Assembly: GCF_000706625.1 (NCBI RefSeq)
Contig: NZ_KL407334.1
Coordinates: 1-64,000, forward strand
Origin: Bartonella koehlerae C-29
GTDB taxonomy: Bacteria; Pseudomonadota; Alphaproteobacteria; Rhizobiales; Rhizobiaceae
Reading direction: 5' to 3'
DNA length: 64,000 nt
The number at the start of each line of letters is the position of its first letter. Position 1 is the stretch's first letter. Below, piece by piece: positions 26,911-36,715 of this stretch. Under the pieces are notes generated by a model. The model ran no database searches and was not told the origin of the DNA. It worked only from the letters and a program-made list of their open reading frames with translations. The translations under genes were made by a program, and so were the position numbers.

Positions 26911-28755
26911 TCACTTTTTATGTGTCTTCTGCAAAATGGATTGCATCAGCTGCTCCACACCGGCATGACCGCTAAACCCTCCTAAAGCCTCAGTACTATT
27001 TTGCAATGAAGCACTTTGTTCCTCTAAACTCTGCTTTTGTACTTTGAGTGCAATTTTATGGATGAGTGATGCGGGCAAAGGTGAATAACGCAAAAGATCG
27101 AGCATAATATCTGGCGTTGTAAAACTTTGCATCAAAGGCAGCAATTGTATAATAATAGCAAATGTCCGCTCTTTTTCATTGAGACTTGTTGGAGCATCAT
27201 CAACCACAATATCATATTCCAAACTGGTGATCATTTCGCGTGTTAACGGCACATACCTAGCATTTTCATCACCAGCAATACGCACCAATCGCCCATCGGA
27301 AAGATAGTTTTGAATAAGATAGAGAATAATTTTTCCCTGTCGTTGCCGATATCGCCGCAAACCATCAAAAAAAGAAGCTAACAAATTGAGTGAAGATTGG
27401 CGACGTTGTTGTTCAAGAATTCCTGGTTGGTTTACCGCCCGCGTTCCGACAAATTCAGAAGACAATCCGGTCACTTGTTCGATCGCGCCTTTTGCTTCAT
27501 TAAACAACTGAAAGAAGCCTTGTGGGAATTGTGCAACAGGCTTAGGCTGGATTCTTCCCCCAGAAACAGCCCCACTTTTTAGCCAAGTAATGCTATCGGC
27601 TCTTGCCCAACTCTCTGTGGCTTGGCGATCATCATCAAAAGCATCGCGTTCAGCCATAATTCCGCCTTTTGACTGACTATTAAGCAAATGCATCACTTGA
27701 CTAAAATATTTATTTGCCCAGCGTTGCGGATCTTTTGTTGGTTTGACAATCCCATAAAATTGCCGGCTCAACTTATCAAAAGTGCCGGTAATACACTCCC
27801 ACCCCAATTGATTTGGTGGCACCAAAGGTTTATCTGGTGCTTCAAGCAGTTTTCGACCCAAAAAAGCACGTTTGACAATTTTTTTCGTCAATCTTGTCGC
27901 TTGGAGTCCAGGAAAATTTTCGAACAAATTTTGGAAATCCTGCTCCGAATAATCGATAAATTTTCCACTTAAAGGATCGAGGACTTTATAAACAATCTCA
28001 CGCTCGAACCAGCGGCATTCAGCTAATGTGACCATTTTAGGACGTTGATAGCTACCCACCTCCTCCACATCTACACGATAGCTTTGCGTATTAATAACGC
28101 TAGTTTGATGAAAAAATGTCTGATGTTTGACCCAATCAGCATTGAGATCACTCCAATGGACATGAGGAAACATTTCCTGAGCCATTGCCAGCGGTTTTTC
28201 ATCAATATACCATAGACGCTGTGCATCAACTAGATTGGGCTTTACAGCACTTGCATCCCAGACCATTTTCATTGGGTCCAATCGTGCAATCACAGGTTTT
28301 CCTTGCGGATCCTCTTCATAATCAAGCCTGGTATCTGTCCACCCCATTCCGCAAATGATAGCATCTTGAAAGGCATCAGAATCCTCGTACTCTCCGTCAG
28401 CTTCATCACGAAACCATTCGGCTGCTCCAGTGAGAATCTGGTTGGCAAAGGCAGCCCCTTCTTGACGTGGAATAAATTGCACTTGTCGTTTATTATTACG
28501 CTCTGCACCAATCACAGCATTGATCAAAGGAGCAATGCGGTTAAAAGTCATGACCGGTCTGTTTTGTTCGCGCAACACGGCAAGATCTTGCTCATTCCAT
28601 TGGCGTCCATTATAAAAATCGTAGTCTTCTTGGGCATTTTTTCGCCATTGCTCGACATGTGCAATATCGTCCTGATACCAGCTGACGAGTTTTTTGAAGA
28701 GTGCTTGGTGTTCAAGCGTCTCTAGTGGATCAAAAGAGTCTGTAAAAATATTCAT
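26911..28755 (-). CDS. Portal protein, P22-like
   Basis: 614 aa. The dodecameric portal forms the DNA entry channel and docks the terminase. Family segments: WRKNAQEDYDFYNGRQWNEQ, NRPVMTFNRIAPLINAVIGA, AFQDAIICGMGWTDTRLDYE and DPMKMVWDASAVKPNLVDAQ, then a long helical C-terminal part. P22-type portals are longer than lambda types, as here. The start at 28755 overlaps the terminase stop by one base (TAATG) with GGATGG upstream; an in-frame ATG at 28770 would lie inside terL. The C-terminal tail is Gln/Ser-rich. Two decayed 3' copies follow. Confidence 0.9.
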   Translation of the reverse strand: MNIFTDSFDPLETLEHQALFKKLVSWYQDDIAHVEQWRKNAQEDYDFYNGRQWNEQDLAVLREQNRPVMTFNRIAPLINAVIGAERNNKRQVQFIPRQEGAAFANQILTGAAEWFRDEADGEYEDSDAFQDAIICGMGWTDTRLDYEEDPQGKPVIARLDPMKMVWDASAVKPNLVDAQRLWYIDEKPLAMAQEMFPHVHWSDLNADWVKHQTFFHQTSVINTQSYRVDVEEVGSYQRPKMVTLAECRWFEREIVYKVLDPLSGKFIDYSEQDFQNLFENFPGLQATRLTKKIVKRAFLGRKLLEAPDKPLVPPNQLGWECITGTFDKLSRQFYGIVKPTKDPQRWANKYFSQVMHLLNSQSKGGIMAERDAFDDDRQATESWARADSITWLKSGAVSGGRIQPKPVAQFPQGFFQLFNEAKGAIEQVTGLSSEFVGTRAVNQPGILEQQRRQSSLNLLASFFDGLRRYRQRQGKIILYLIQNYLSDGRLVRIAGDENARYVPLTREMITSLEYDIVVDDAPTSLNEKERTFAIIIQLLPLMQSFTTPDIMLDLLRYSPLPASLIHKIALKVQKQSLEEQSASLQNSTEALGGFSGHAGVEQLMQSILQKTHKK

Positions 28756-30080
28756 TAAAAAGCCATCCATGAAGTTTGAGAATGGTGATAAGAATGATAA
28801 ACACTTTTTTTCAGCCGTATATTTGGCTGTTCATAAGCCACACACATGAGTCCGAAACTATCAGCACCATGGCTTGCCCAATCATGTTCAGCACCCAGTC
28901 CGATATTACGCTGTTCGTCCCGTTTTTCATGATACCAAGCGAGTGCTTTTCGCCCAGCATGTGTTGTTTCACGGTTAAACCATATAGCAGGAAACAATCG
29001 CCTTACGGCTTCGATACGCATTTTCACAGCCCCCACACCTTGATTAGGAATAACCTTAGTTTGAAACCCAGCTTGTTGGAGAGCACTTTCAAAACTCACA
29101 TTATAGACACGATCTTTCGTTGCCCCATCATGGGGCAAGACCATCAATGCCTTGTCATATCCTCTTTGAAACACCCAGCCAACATGCTCAGAGAGTGGTT
29201 GTCCTTGGGCTTCATAATAATCGAGGACACGGATTTCTCGTCCTACAAATTGTGCTACCCATAAAGCGGTGGCATCAGCCTTTGCTCCTGTTCCACCGAT
29301 ATCCCAAAAGATTCTGATCTGCATCAAGGGATCACGAGGAACAGTAGTAATGCGCCCCTCCTGTTCAGCTTCCAGCAGCACTTTTTGATAATAAGCACCT
29401 TCAACAGTTTGGAGATATTCCCCTTCCCAAATATGGTTATAGTATTCAGGCCGTTGTTCTAAATCCGCCTTGCGATCTCGATTAAGTTTTTCGGGAAATT
29501 GAGGATTATCACGCCAAGTGATTTCAGCACCTTTGATATGAGGATTATTGACATTTCGGAAACGTTTTTCGACGGGTGCATTTTCACGGCAAGGATTCCA
29601 TGTCACCCACAATTCGGCATTCCAATCTTTTCCTTCCTCGCGCAAAGTTGGAATAAGCGTTTGCCAAGCGGCCTCAGTCACAGGCTCTGCCTCATCGACC
29701 CAGCAAAGGAAAACACGCCCCATGGATTTAATACTTGCGATATTGCGATCAAGTCCAGCAAAAACATAGACGATATTTCCATCTTTTGACTTGATATATT
29801 TATCGCCGATTTCATAATAGTCTTGCAGGAAAGGATAGGCTTTAATAGCCCGTTTAATTTCTTCCAAGGAACTTTCACTGAGTGAATTTTGAAATTGTCG
29901 TGCACAGAGTATAATCCCTTGTTCTCCAGACTTTCCATGCCGATATCCAATCACGGCAGACATCAAAGCAAAGGAGCGTGTTTTCCCAGACCCCCGTCCT
30001 CCCCAAGCAGCACGCACATCGGCTTTTCCGGTAAAAACAGGTATAAGCTTTGGAATAAGAGCAATTTGCGCAGTCGTCAT
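28755..30080 (-). CDS. Terminase large subunit, PBSX/podovirus type
   Basis: 441 aa ATPase and nuclease that pumps DNA into the capsid. Walker A GGRGSGKT at residues 27-34, Walker B with catalytic Glu in VFLCWVDEAE (about 123-132), coupling motif LWVTWNPC, and the C-terminal RNase H-like nuclease starting FWDIGGTGAKADATALWV near 260, with its acidic residues visible. Full length and undamaged, so packaging is probably functional. The ribosome binding site GAGGATGA precedes ATG 30080. A decayed copy of its first codons lies upstream near 30355-30405, part of a junction-spanning duplication with the preceding small gene. Confidence 0.93.
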   Translation of the reverse strand: MTTAQIALIPKLIPVFTGKADVRAAWGGRGSGKTRSFALMSAVIGYRHGKSGEQGIILCARQFQNSLSESSLEEIKRAIKAYPFLQDYYEIGDKYIKSKDGNIVYVFAGLDRNIASIKSMGRVFLCWVDEAEPVTEAAWQTLIPTLREEGKDWNAELWVTWNPCRENAPVEKRFRNVNNPHIKGAEITWRDNPQFPEKLNRDRKADLEQRPEYYNHIWEGEYLQTVEGAYYQKVLLEAEQEGRITTVPRDPLMQIRIFWDIGGTGAKADATALWVAQFVGREIRVLDYYEAQGQPLSEHVGWVFQRGYDKALMVLPHDGATKDRVYNVSFESALQQAGFQTKVIPNQGVGAVKMRIEAVRRLFPAIWFNRETTHAGRKALAWYHEKRDEQRNIGLGAEHDWASHGADSFGLMCVAYEQPNIRLKKSVYHSYHHSQTSWMAF

Positions 30081-30516
30081 TCATCCTCAAGCATAACGCC
30101 CCTCAAAAAACACGAGTGCCCGTAGACTACAGTGTCAAGACTCTACCATCTTCAAATATCATGCCAAATACTCCTCCCCTCAAGCATCACCCTCTTTACT
30201 CTTCTCAGAGATTGCATCCTTTGCACGCACCAGTACAATCTCAACAGGTGAAACAGTCTTAACACCTCCTCCCTTTTCATCCCATAACTTGCACAGGTAA
30301 AATTTACAAGAAGCGAAAAACAGCCTCATAAGGCACACACACCAGCTTTTCCAGTAAAAACAGAAATAAGCTTTGGAATAAGAGCAATTTGCGCAGTTGT
30401 CATTCATCCTCAAGCATAACACTCTTCAAAAAACATGCCCCCAAAGGAGACGATGCCCGTAGACTACAGTGTCAAGACTCTACTATCTTCAAATATCACG
30501 CCAAATACTCCTCCCC
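30081..30516 (-). repeat. Remnant of a terS-terL junction duplication
   Basis: Unit about 30030-30340 is repeated at about 30350-30660. Reading leftward from the intact small gene one meets intergenic sequence, then a fragment of the terL start (30355-30405, including the ribosome binding site and the first codons), then a decayed copy of the small gene 3' end (about 30180-30290), then intact terL. Identical blocks include CCCGTAGACTACAGTGTCAA and TTTGGAATAAGAGCAATTTG. Confidence 0.9.
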
Positions 30517-30843
30517 TCAAGTATCACTCTCTTTACTCTTCTCAGAGAGAGCATCTTTTGCGATCACCGGCACAATCTCAACACGTGAAATTGTTTTAAC
30601 ATCTCTACCCGCTTCTCCGGTAACTTGCAGAGGCAACACTTTAGCCAGAAGCGAAAAAAAAGGCACAGGATTATTCAATGCATGATATTGAAGATAAGAC
30701 ACCAACCCATCTTCACCATAGTGATATCCAGCTTGCTCAGCAGCTGTAAGAAGGGCTTCATTAAAGCGCTTTGTTGTTTTATTCAAAGCACTTTTTGACC
30801 GTCCTCTTCGGCGTAAGGGAAGAAGCTGTTTCTCTGCCATCAT
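30517..30843 (-). CDS. Terminase small subunit-like or phage DNA-associated protein
   Basis: 108 aa, directly upstream of terL in the same orientation. Basic N-terminus (RRRGRSKSALNKTTKRFNEA) and a helical core with EDGLVSYLQYHALNNPVPFF and SLLAKVLPLQVTG. Proteins with this G..GLV.YL....P..F..LL.KVLPLQ pattern commonly precede PBSX-type terminases in podovirus-like prophages and are taken as small terminase subunits; I infer that role here. AAGGA five bases before ATG 30843. Possible first gene of the virion operon; nearly 1 kb without genes lies upstream. Confidence 0.65.
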   Translation of the reverse strand: MMAEKQLLPLRRRGRSKSALNKTTKRFNEALLTAAEQAGYHYGEDGLVSYLQYHALNNPVPFFSLLAKVLPLQVTGEAGRDVKTISRVEIVPVIAKDALSEKSKESDT

Positions 30844-31810
30844 CTTGTTCCTTCAAATTAAAGAAAAGCTAATCCTATATCTTGAAAAACAGCATGAAAA
30901 TCAGCAATGAAATTTTAAGAACAACCAACTACACGCAAAAAATTTGTGATCAGAGACCAATCGGATAGCTTCGATAAGCTTTGTGTAATGATGTATTTTT
31001 GGTAATCCTTTACCGGATAATTGAGCGAAAATTTTTTTGCCTTTTTATCATAAGCTTCTCTCTCTCATAACCGTAGCTCTCTTTATCCTCTAAAGAAACG
31101 CGCAAACCTTCCCTTATAGTTTCCAACAAAGAATACATAAAAGCTACAACAGCAATAGAAGAGAAAAAGAATCATGACCTTTAGAAGAGAAACCACCTGA
31201 GATAGAATAAAATAGAATTTTCTGATAAAAAAAAACGAAAAAAATCTACACTCATTCCCCCAACCTTAGCCATCCGGCAAAGGATTACCAAAAATGTATC
31301 ATCACGTAAAGACTCACTAAGCCATACCCTCTTTCAGAGAAAGACATCTCTTAGAAATCTCTCAACGACCGGAAAACTTATTGATTATATAACACAGTAA
31401 AACTGATGAATACGACAGAGTCTGACTACTGAGTGAACAGAATTCAAGAATTTATAAATGAATAACCACTTATAACAATAAGCCTGTCATGATAATCCAG
31501 AAAACGATCACTGAAAATGAGAGGAGCTGAAAGCTCACAGACTCTAGAAAGCTCTTAGGAAGTAACCGAAAGACAGAAAGTATCTTGTTTACAAACCGCT
31601 TCTCCCGTAATGAAGTGTCACCACCACTCTATCATCCGCTTTACAAAAGCAAAGAACGCTGATTGTATCATTATGATACGCGTTCAGATTTACCTTGTCA
31701 AGTTTTTTGATGTTTTATTATTTTTTCTCTGCTTCATGCAGCATTGTCTTAACGCATTATCATATCCTTATTTCATTGCCATGTTCCTTATTTCTAAGGC
31801 GTACAGTGTC
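30844..31810. other. Upstream region of the virion operon, with an inverted repeat
   Basis: No gene. It must hold the promoter of the minus-strand virion operon. Its main structure is a pair of 30-bp inverted arms (listed separately). The 31600-31810 part shows no supported frame. Confidence 0.5.
30989..31301. repeat. Inverted repeat with 30-bp arms upstream of the virion operon
   Basis: Arms 30989-31018 and 31272-31301 match at 27 of 30 positions as reverse complements (core TTTTTGGTAATCCTTT), with weaker similarity beyond on both sides. The 253-bp centre has no gene. It could be a regulatory site, an old insertion, or a DNA processing site. Confidence 0.8.
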
Positions 31811-34390
31811 TTAATTTTCAGGAAAAAAAGTCAACTGCTCTCCTTTTTTTGCAATTGTCACCATCATCTCATCGTGAATTTTCCCGAACAAAATGTTTTC
31901 TGCCAGTGGATCTTGAATTTCTCTTTGGATAATGCGTTTGAGAGGTCGCGCCCCATAGAGAGGATCATAACCCTTATCGCCAAGGAATTGCCGGACTTCT
32001 GGTTCGATATGCAAAGTTATTTTGCGTTCATTGAGCAAATTTTGCAAATGTTGTATTTGGATATCAACGATGGCTTCCATGTCCTTACGTTGTAATCTCT
32101 GAAAGAGAATGATCTCATCAATACGATTAAGAAATTCGGGACGGAAAGCTGCTTTTACAACATTCATGACGTCATTTTTTGCCTGATCGGTCGTTTGCCC
32201 TTCTGGCAAGGCGGTTAAAAATTCCGCTCCCAAATTTGAAGTCATAATCAGCAAAGTATTACGAAAATCGACGGTACGTCCCTGGCTATCGGTCAAGCGC
32301 CCTTCATCAAGCACTTGCAGCAAGAGATTAAAAATATCGGGATGCGCTTTTTCAATTTCATCGAACAAAATGACCTGATAAGGTCTTCGCCTCACAGCTT
32401 CAGTAAGCACTCCCCCTTCTTCATATCCGACATATCCGGGCGGTGCCCCAATCAGTCGTGCACCGGCGTGCTTCTCCATATATTCCGACATATCGATGCG
32501 CAACATGGCATTGGGGTCTTGGAAAAGAAAAGCGGCAAGAGCTTTGGTTAATTCAGTTTTTCCCACACCGGTAGGACCAAGAAACATAAAGGAGCCAATG
32601 GGGCGATTAGGGTCTTGCAGACCGGCACGTGCACGCCGTACAGCACGCGAAACAGCTTGCACAGCTTCACCCTGTCCAACCACACGGGTGCTAATTTCGT
32701 CTTCCATACGCAGGAGTGCCTCTCGTTCTGCCTCGAGCATACGATCAACAGGAACTCCAGTCCATCGAGAAACAATCCGAGCCACATGTTCAGCGGTAAC
32801 AGTTTCTTCAACGAGATGATTTTGCTGATCATCATTTTCAGCTAAGCTCAATTGTTTTTCGAGCTGCGGAATGACGCTATAAGCGAGTTCTCCAGCTTTT
32901 TGGAATTGTCCATCACGCTGTGCAATAGCCAAAGCATTGCGTGCTTCTTCGAGCTGTTTTTTCAGATCTGCAGCATGTCCTAATTTTTGTTTTTCAGCCT
33001 GCCAAGCAGTTGTCATCTCGGTAGACTGTTGTTCCAATGTTTCAAGTTCAGCTTGCACGATTTTCAGACGATCTTTTGCTGTTGGCTCCACATCAGTTTT
33101 CAAAGCCTCACGTTCGATTTTCAACTGTAAGATTTTCCGATCAAGTACATCGAGTTCTTCAGGCTTTGAATCGACTTGCATGCGCAACCGTGCCGCCGCT
33201 TCATCGATAAGATCAATGGCTTTATCGGGCAAGAAACGATCAGTAATATAACGGTTAGACAAACGAGCCGCAGCGATTAAGGCGCTGTCTGCCAAACGCA
33301 CTTTATGATGCTGTTCATATTTTTCTTTAATGCCGCGCAAGATAGAGATTGTATCCTCAAGGGTTGGTTCAGGCACAAAGACGGGTTGGAAGCGACGTGC
33401 AAGAGCGGCATCTTTTTCAACATATTTGCGATATTCATCGAGTGTCGTTGCCCCCACACAATGGAGTTCTCCGCGCGCAAGAGCAGGTTTTAGCAAATTG
33501 GAAGCATCCATAGGACCATCAGATTTTCCAGCACCAACGAGATTATGCAATTCATCAATAAAGAGAATGATCTGTCCATCTTCGACTTGCACCTCGGCCA
33601 AAACAGCTTTAAGACGTTCTTCGAATTCGCCGCGATATTTTGCACCAGCGATAAGTGCTCCCATATCTAATGCATAGAGTCGTTTATCACGCAAAGTTTC
33701 TGGCACATCGCCATTAACAATACGCAGCGCTAACCCTTCAACAATTGCCGTTTTTCCCACCCCTGGTTCACCAATGAGCACAGGATTATTTTTGGTACGC
33801 CGTGAAAGCACCTGAATAGTGCGACGAATTTCTTCTTCACGTCCAATAACAGGATCAAGTTTTCCTTCCCGTGCATCTTTGGTAAGATCGCGAGCATATT
33901 TTTGCAAAGCATCATATTGGCTTTCGGCATGAGGGCTTGTAGCCGTTTTTCCTTTACGCAGCGCATTAATGGCTTGATTGAGCGCTTGCGGAGTCAAGCC
34001 TGCTTTTGTGAGAATATCGGCTGTTTTTGCAGTTTTTTCCATGATAAGCGCTTGCAGAACACGCTCCACGGTTACAAACTGATCCCCGGCTTTGTGTGCG
34101 AGATCTTCTGCTAGAGTGAAGACTTTTGCCAACGGCTGCGAGAGATAGAGCTGCCCATTTCCGCCTTGTACTTTTGGCAAAGCATCGAGCGTTTCTTCAA
34201 GCGATTTTTGAATAAGAGAGAGATCACCGCCAGCTTTTTGGATCAATGATGCGGCCAATCCTTGAGAATCCTCTAACAATACTTTGAGGAAATGCTCCGG
34301 CATAAATTGTTGATGATCAGAAGAGAGAGCCTTATTTTGTGCTGTTTGTAAAAAACCTTGCAAACGTTCGCTATATTTTTCCAGATTCAT
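31811..34390 (-). CDS. clpB: ClpB disaggregase chaperone
   Basis: 859-aa cytoplasmic AAA+ hexamer that rescues aggregated proteins with DnaK. Clp_N repeats (about 1-145), NBD1 with Walker A GEPGVGKT and Walker [11 protein letters not shown], a long coiled-coil M domain (about 410-520, which distinguishes ClpB from ClpA/ClpC), and NBD2 with Walker A GPTGVGKT and Walker [12 protein letters not shown]. The start [20 protein letters not shown] at 34390 has AAAGGAAAAAGA upstream; the longer frame to 34444 adds an unlikely basic extension. A sigma-32-type promoter lies about 120 bp upstream. Complete and ordinary. Confidence 0.97.
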   Translation of the reverse strand: MNLEKYSERLQGFLQTAQNKALSSDHQQFMPEHFLKVLLEDSQGLAASLIQKAGGDLSLIQKSLEETLDALPKVQGGNGQLYLSQPLAKVFTLAEDLAHKAGDQFVTVERVLQALIMEKTAKTADILTKAGLTPQALNQAINALRKGKTATSPHAESQYDALQKYARDLTKDAREGKLDPVIGREEEIRRTIQVLSRRTKNNPVLIGEPGVGKTAIVEGLALRIVNGDVPETLRDKRLYALDMGALIAGAKYRGEFEERLKAVLAEVQVEDGQIILFIDELHNLVGAGKSDGPMDASNLLKPALARGELHCVGATTLDEYRKYVEKDAALARRFQPVFVPEPTLEDTISILRGIKEKYEQHHKVRLADSALIAAARLSNRYITDRFLPDKAIDLIDEAAARLRMQVDSKPEELDVLDRKILQLKIEREALKTDVEPTAKDRLKIVQAELETLEQQSTEMTTAWQAEKQKLGHAADLKKQLEEARNALAIAQRDGQFQKAGELAYSVIPQLEKQLSLAENDDQQNHLVEETVTAEHVARIVSRWTGVPVDRMLEAEREALLRMEDEISTRVVGQGEAVQAVSRAVRRARAGLQDPNRPIGSFMFLGPTGVGKTELTKALAAFLFQDPNAMLRIDMSEYMEKHAGARLIGAPPGYVGYEEGGVLTEAVRRRPYQVILFDEIEKAHPDIFNLLLQVLDEGRLTDSQGRTVDFRNTLLIMTSNLGAEFLTALPEGQTTDQAKNDVMNVVKAAFRPEFLNRIDEIILFQRLQRKDMEAIVDIQIQHLQNLLNERKITLHIEPEVRQFLGDKGYDPLYGARPLKRIIQREIQDPLAENILFGKIHDEMMVTIAKKGEQLTFFPEN

Positions 34391-35262
34391 TCTTTTTCCT
34401 TTCTTGCGCCACCGCTGCACTTTAACTCCCCAAGGCATCCGCAAGGATCAGACCTACCCCTACAAAACACCGCGAACGAAGCAGCATGAAAATAGCTGTA
34501 GTGCTAAAACAAATATGGGTTCTCACAAGCCCCATAGCAAGAGGGGAATCACGCGAGTAAAGAAGAAACAAGAGTAAAAACAAACAACGACAAAAAGAAC
34601 CGTACAAGAAAGATGATAGCAAAGAGAACAATTGAAAAAAAGAGAGTATTGTTCATAACAAAGAGTGACAATATTCTGTTTTAACATACCACTCTCAAGG
34701 CTCAATTTTCTTTTTGGTTTCAAATATATGGTTTTCTTTCAACTTCAAATACTTAAACACTCCGGACTTCAAGCACGCAACACCCGCTCTATCATTCATC
34801 CAATCGACTTCCTTCTTGCTACCTAGTGCCGGCTCCCATGGTCCAATACCCAATCCTTCTCTAACAAAAATACCAATTCCCCCAACCCTAATGCCCAGCC
34901 CTGCTCAACTTCAAACACCCGTGCTCTACCCAACCAAAAGCCAGATCTTCAACGCTTCTCAAAACTGCGCAACTCTTTTTACTCTTCTTCGTCAGTTTTT
35001 TTCGAAGGTAGAGCTTTTTCTCAACTTCAAACACTTAAGCGCTCCGGACCTCAAACACGCAACACCTGCCCTATCATTCATCCAATCGACCTCCTTCTTA
35101 GTACCCAAGGTGCAATTCTCTCGGTTCCAATAGCCAATCCTTCTCTAACAAAAATGCTGCTTTTCTTTTCGTTCAAACACCAATCTTGCCCAACTTCACC
35201 ATCTCAATCCTTGTAAAATCCAAAGCCAGATCTTTAATGCTTCTCAAGACTATGCAGCCTTT
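34391..35262. repeat. Direct repeats and yacG tail debris between clpB and yacG
   Basis: About 34730-34870 and 35010-35150 are imperfect direct repeats of roughly 140 bp (shared blocks CCTATCATTCATCCAATCGA-type and CCAATCCTTCTCTAACAAAA). About 34940-34995 (TCTTCGTCAGTTTTTT) repeats the yacG 3' end at 35222-35290 (TCTTCATCAGTTTTTT). No gene; tandem duplication debris. Confidence 0.75.
34510..34541 (-). promoter_or_regulatory. Candidate RpoH (sigma-32) promoter of clpB
   Basis: On the minus strand CTTG (34538-34541), an 18-bp spacer and CCCATATTTG (34510-34519). The alphaproteobacterial sigma-32 consensus is CTTG, 17-18 bp, CYTATNTNNG; only one constrained position of the -10 differs. It lies about 120 bp before clpB, a known heat-shock gene. 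Confidence 0.65.
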
Positions 35263-35568
35263 TCACTCTTCTTCATCAGTTTTTTGTGGCGGGGGTGGCA
35301 AGATATAAGACCCCGAAAGCCATCGGTTTAGATCAATTGCCCGGCATCGTGTTGAACAGAAAGGATAGGCGTTTTGCTGTGCCATCTGACCACAAATTGG
35401 ACAAGGATGGGGAGGACGGATTGAAGAGATCTCTGTTTGCGTCAAATTCGGCTGTGTTTGCGTTTGGTGCATTTTTTTTATCTGTTCGCGTACCTTGCTT
35501 AATTTTTGTTTTGTTTGCTTCTTTCCGTTTTTCTTCCTCTGTTCTATTTGTTTCTTATTCTGTTCCAT
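35263..35568 (-). CDS. yacG: YacG-type DNA gyrase inhibitor / zinc protein with long N-terminal extension
   Basis: Small zinc protein; E. coli YacG binds GyrB and inhibits gyrase. The zinc site is intact at residues about 56-80: CPICGQ then FCSTRCRAIDLNRWLSGSY. Classical YacG is about 65 aa; this one has 101 because a Lys/Gln-rich extension (MEQNKKQIEQRKKNGKKQTK and onward) precedes the domain. No clear ribosome binding site precedes 35568, so the true start may be further in, for example Met at 35472. It follows maf by 25 bp in the infA-maf-yacG order common in rhizobia, so it is probably in that operon. Its 3' end is echoed near 34960. Confidence 0.85.
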   Translation of the reverse strand: MEQNKKQIEQRKKNGKKQTKQKLSKVREQIKKMHQTQTQPNLTQTEISSIRPPHPCPICGQMAQQNAYPFCSTRCRAIDLNRWLSGSYILPPPPQKTDEEE

Positions 35569-35593
35569 TGGTTTTGCCAGTCAATCCATTTCT

Positions 35594-36292
35594 CTAGTGT
35601 GTTTTTCCATTCCAATGCGGAAGAAGTGGATAGTGATAAGCCGTCAGAAGATCCATTGTTTCAGCCAAAGGCAAGCCCACCACATTGGAATAAGAGCCAG
35701 CGATATAGACAACAAAAGCACCCGCTTTGCCCTGAATAGCGTATCCACCGGCTTTTCCTTGCCATTCTCCAGAATAAAGATAGGCCTCCATCATGGGAGA
35801 GGTCAATCGTTTAAAACGGACACGACTTTCGACCAATTTTACGGTTATTTTTCCGCATTCATTCAGCGCACAAACAGCGCCATAGACTTTGTGTGCACGT
35901 CCAGAAAGGAAGCGCAAACATTCATAAGCCTCATCTTCACTTTCTGGTGAGGGAAGAATGGTACGTCCAACAGCAACCACAGTATCAGCAGCCAAGATGA
36001 CCATTTTCTGCACTGATGCTTTTCCTCCACTGCTTTGATAGCGCCACAGAAAAGTTTCTTGCGCTTTAAGAGCTTTTTCCTTTGCCAAACGTTTTGCAAG
36101 GTTTGCAGGATGTTCTCTTAATTTTGGTGTTTCATTGATATTGGTTGCATAAACCTGATGGGGATCAAGACCAATTTGTGCTAAAAGCGCCAAACGACGC
36201 GGCGAAGCGGAAGCAAGCACCAACTGTATTTCCTCTAACGAGGTTTCTCCCAAACGAGACTTTTTAAAGAAAGCTTTTCTTATGACTTCCAT
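35594..36292 (-). CDS. maf: Maf-family nucleotide pyrophosphatase
   Basis: Hydrolyses non-canonical or modified nucleoside triphosphates to monophosphates (dTTP/UTP or m7GTP type). 232 aa from ATG 36292, chosen for the strong GAGGGGG just upstream; a GTG two codons earlier is weaker. Motifs: LVLASASPRRLALLAQIGL (substrate loop) near residue 25-43, NINETP, the catalytic ILAADTVVAVG, and GRAHKVYGAV. The first about 22 residues extend beyond the usual Maf start. The Q(G)KAG segment (YAIQGKAGAFV) is the usual dTTPase/UTPase type. Middle gene of infA-maf-yacG. Confidence 0.92.
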   Translation of the reverse strand: MEVIRKAFFKKSRLGETSLEEIQLVLASASPRRLALLAQIGLDPHQVYATNINETPKLREHPANLAKRLAKEKALKAQETFLWRYQSSGGKASVQKMVILAADTVVAVGRTILPSPESEDEAYECLRFLSGRAHKVYGAVCALNECGKITVKLVESRVRFKRLTSPMMEAYLYSGEWQGKAGGYAIQGKAGAFVVYIAGSYSNVVGLPLAETMDLLTAYHYPLLPHWNGKTH

Positions 36293-36496
36293 TTTCACCC
36301 CCTCAAAATAATCTTAAACGACCAGCCAATGCGTTTTAGCACCACAGATTTTCTTGTTGAGAGACCTCTAATATTCTTCACTCACTCATATGACGCATTT
36401 CCAAGATGATTTTTTTTGCCTTTTTAATTTTTTTCTCTCGAAGGCTTTTAGAGAACACTATTGCTGCTTTTAGAGAAAGTAACAACCACAGATGAG

Positions 36497-36715
36497 CTAC
36501 TTATAGCGATATATAATACGGCCTTTTGTTAGATCATATGGAGTCATTTCAACCATGATTTTATCACCAGCTAACACACGAATACGATTTTTGCGCATTC
36601 TTCCAGCGGTATGGGCAATAATTTCATGATCATTTTCCAGTTTTACGCGAAACATCGCATTCGGTAAGAGTTCAGTTACGATACCAGAAAATTCCAAAAC
36701 TTCTTCTTTTGACAT
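36497..36715 (-). CDS. infA: Translation initiation factor IF-1
   Basis: 72-aa S1/OB-fold protein that binds the ribosomal A site during initiation. [20 protein letters not shown], then [20 protein letters not shown] and [20 protein letters not shown], is full-length canonical IF-1, ending [20 protein letters not shown] precedes ATG 36715. It is followed by maf after about 200 bp. Confidence 0.98.
   Translation of the reverse strand: MSKEEVLEFSGIVTELLPNAMFRVKLENDHEIIAHTAGRMRKNRIRVLAGDKIMVEMTPYDLTKGRIIYRYK

Noticed and set aside
31600-31810. Echo of the clpB 3' end
   Set aside because: Only a short GTCACCA-type similarity is seen; too weak to separate from chance.
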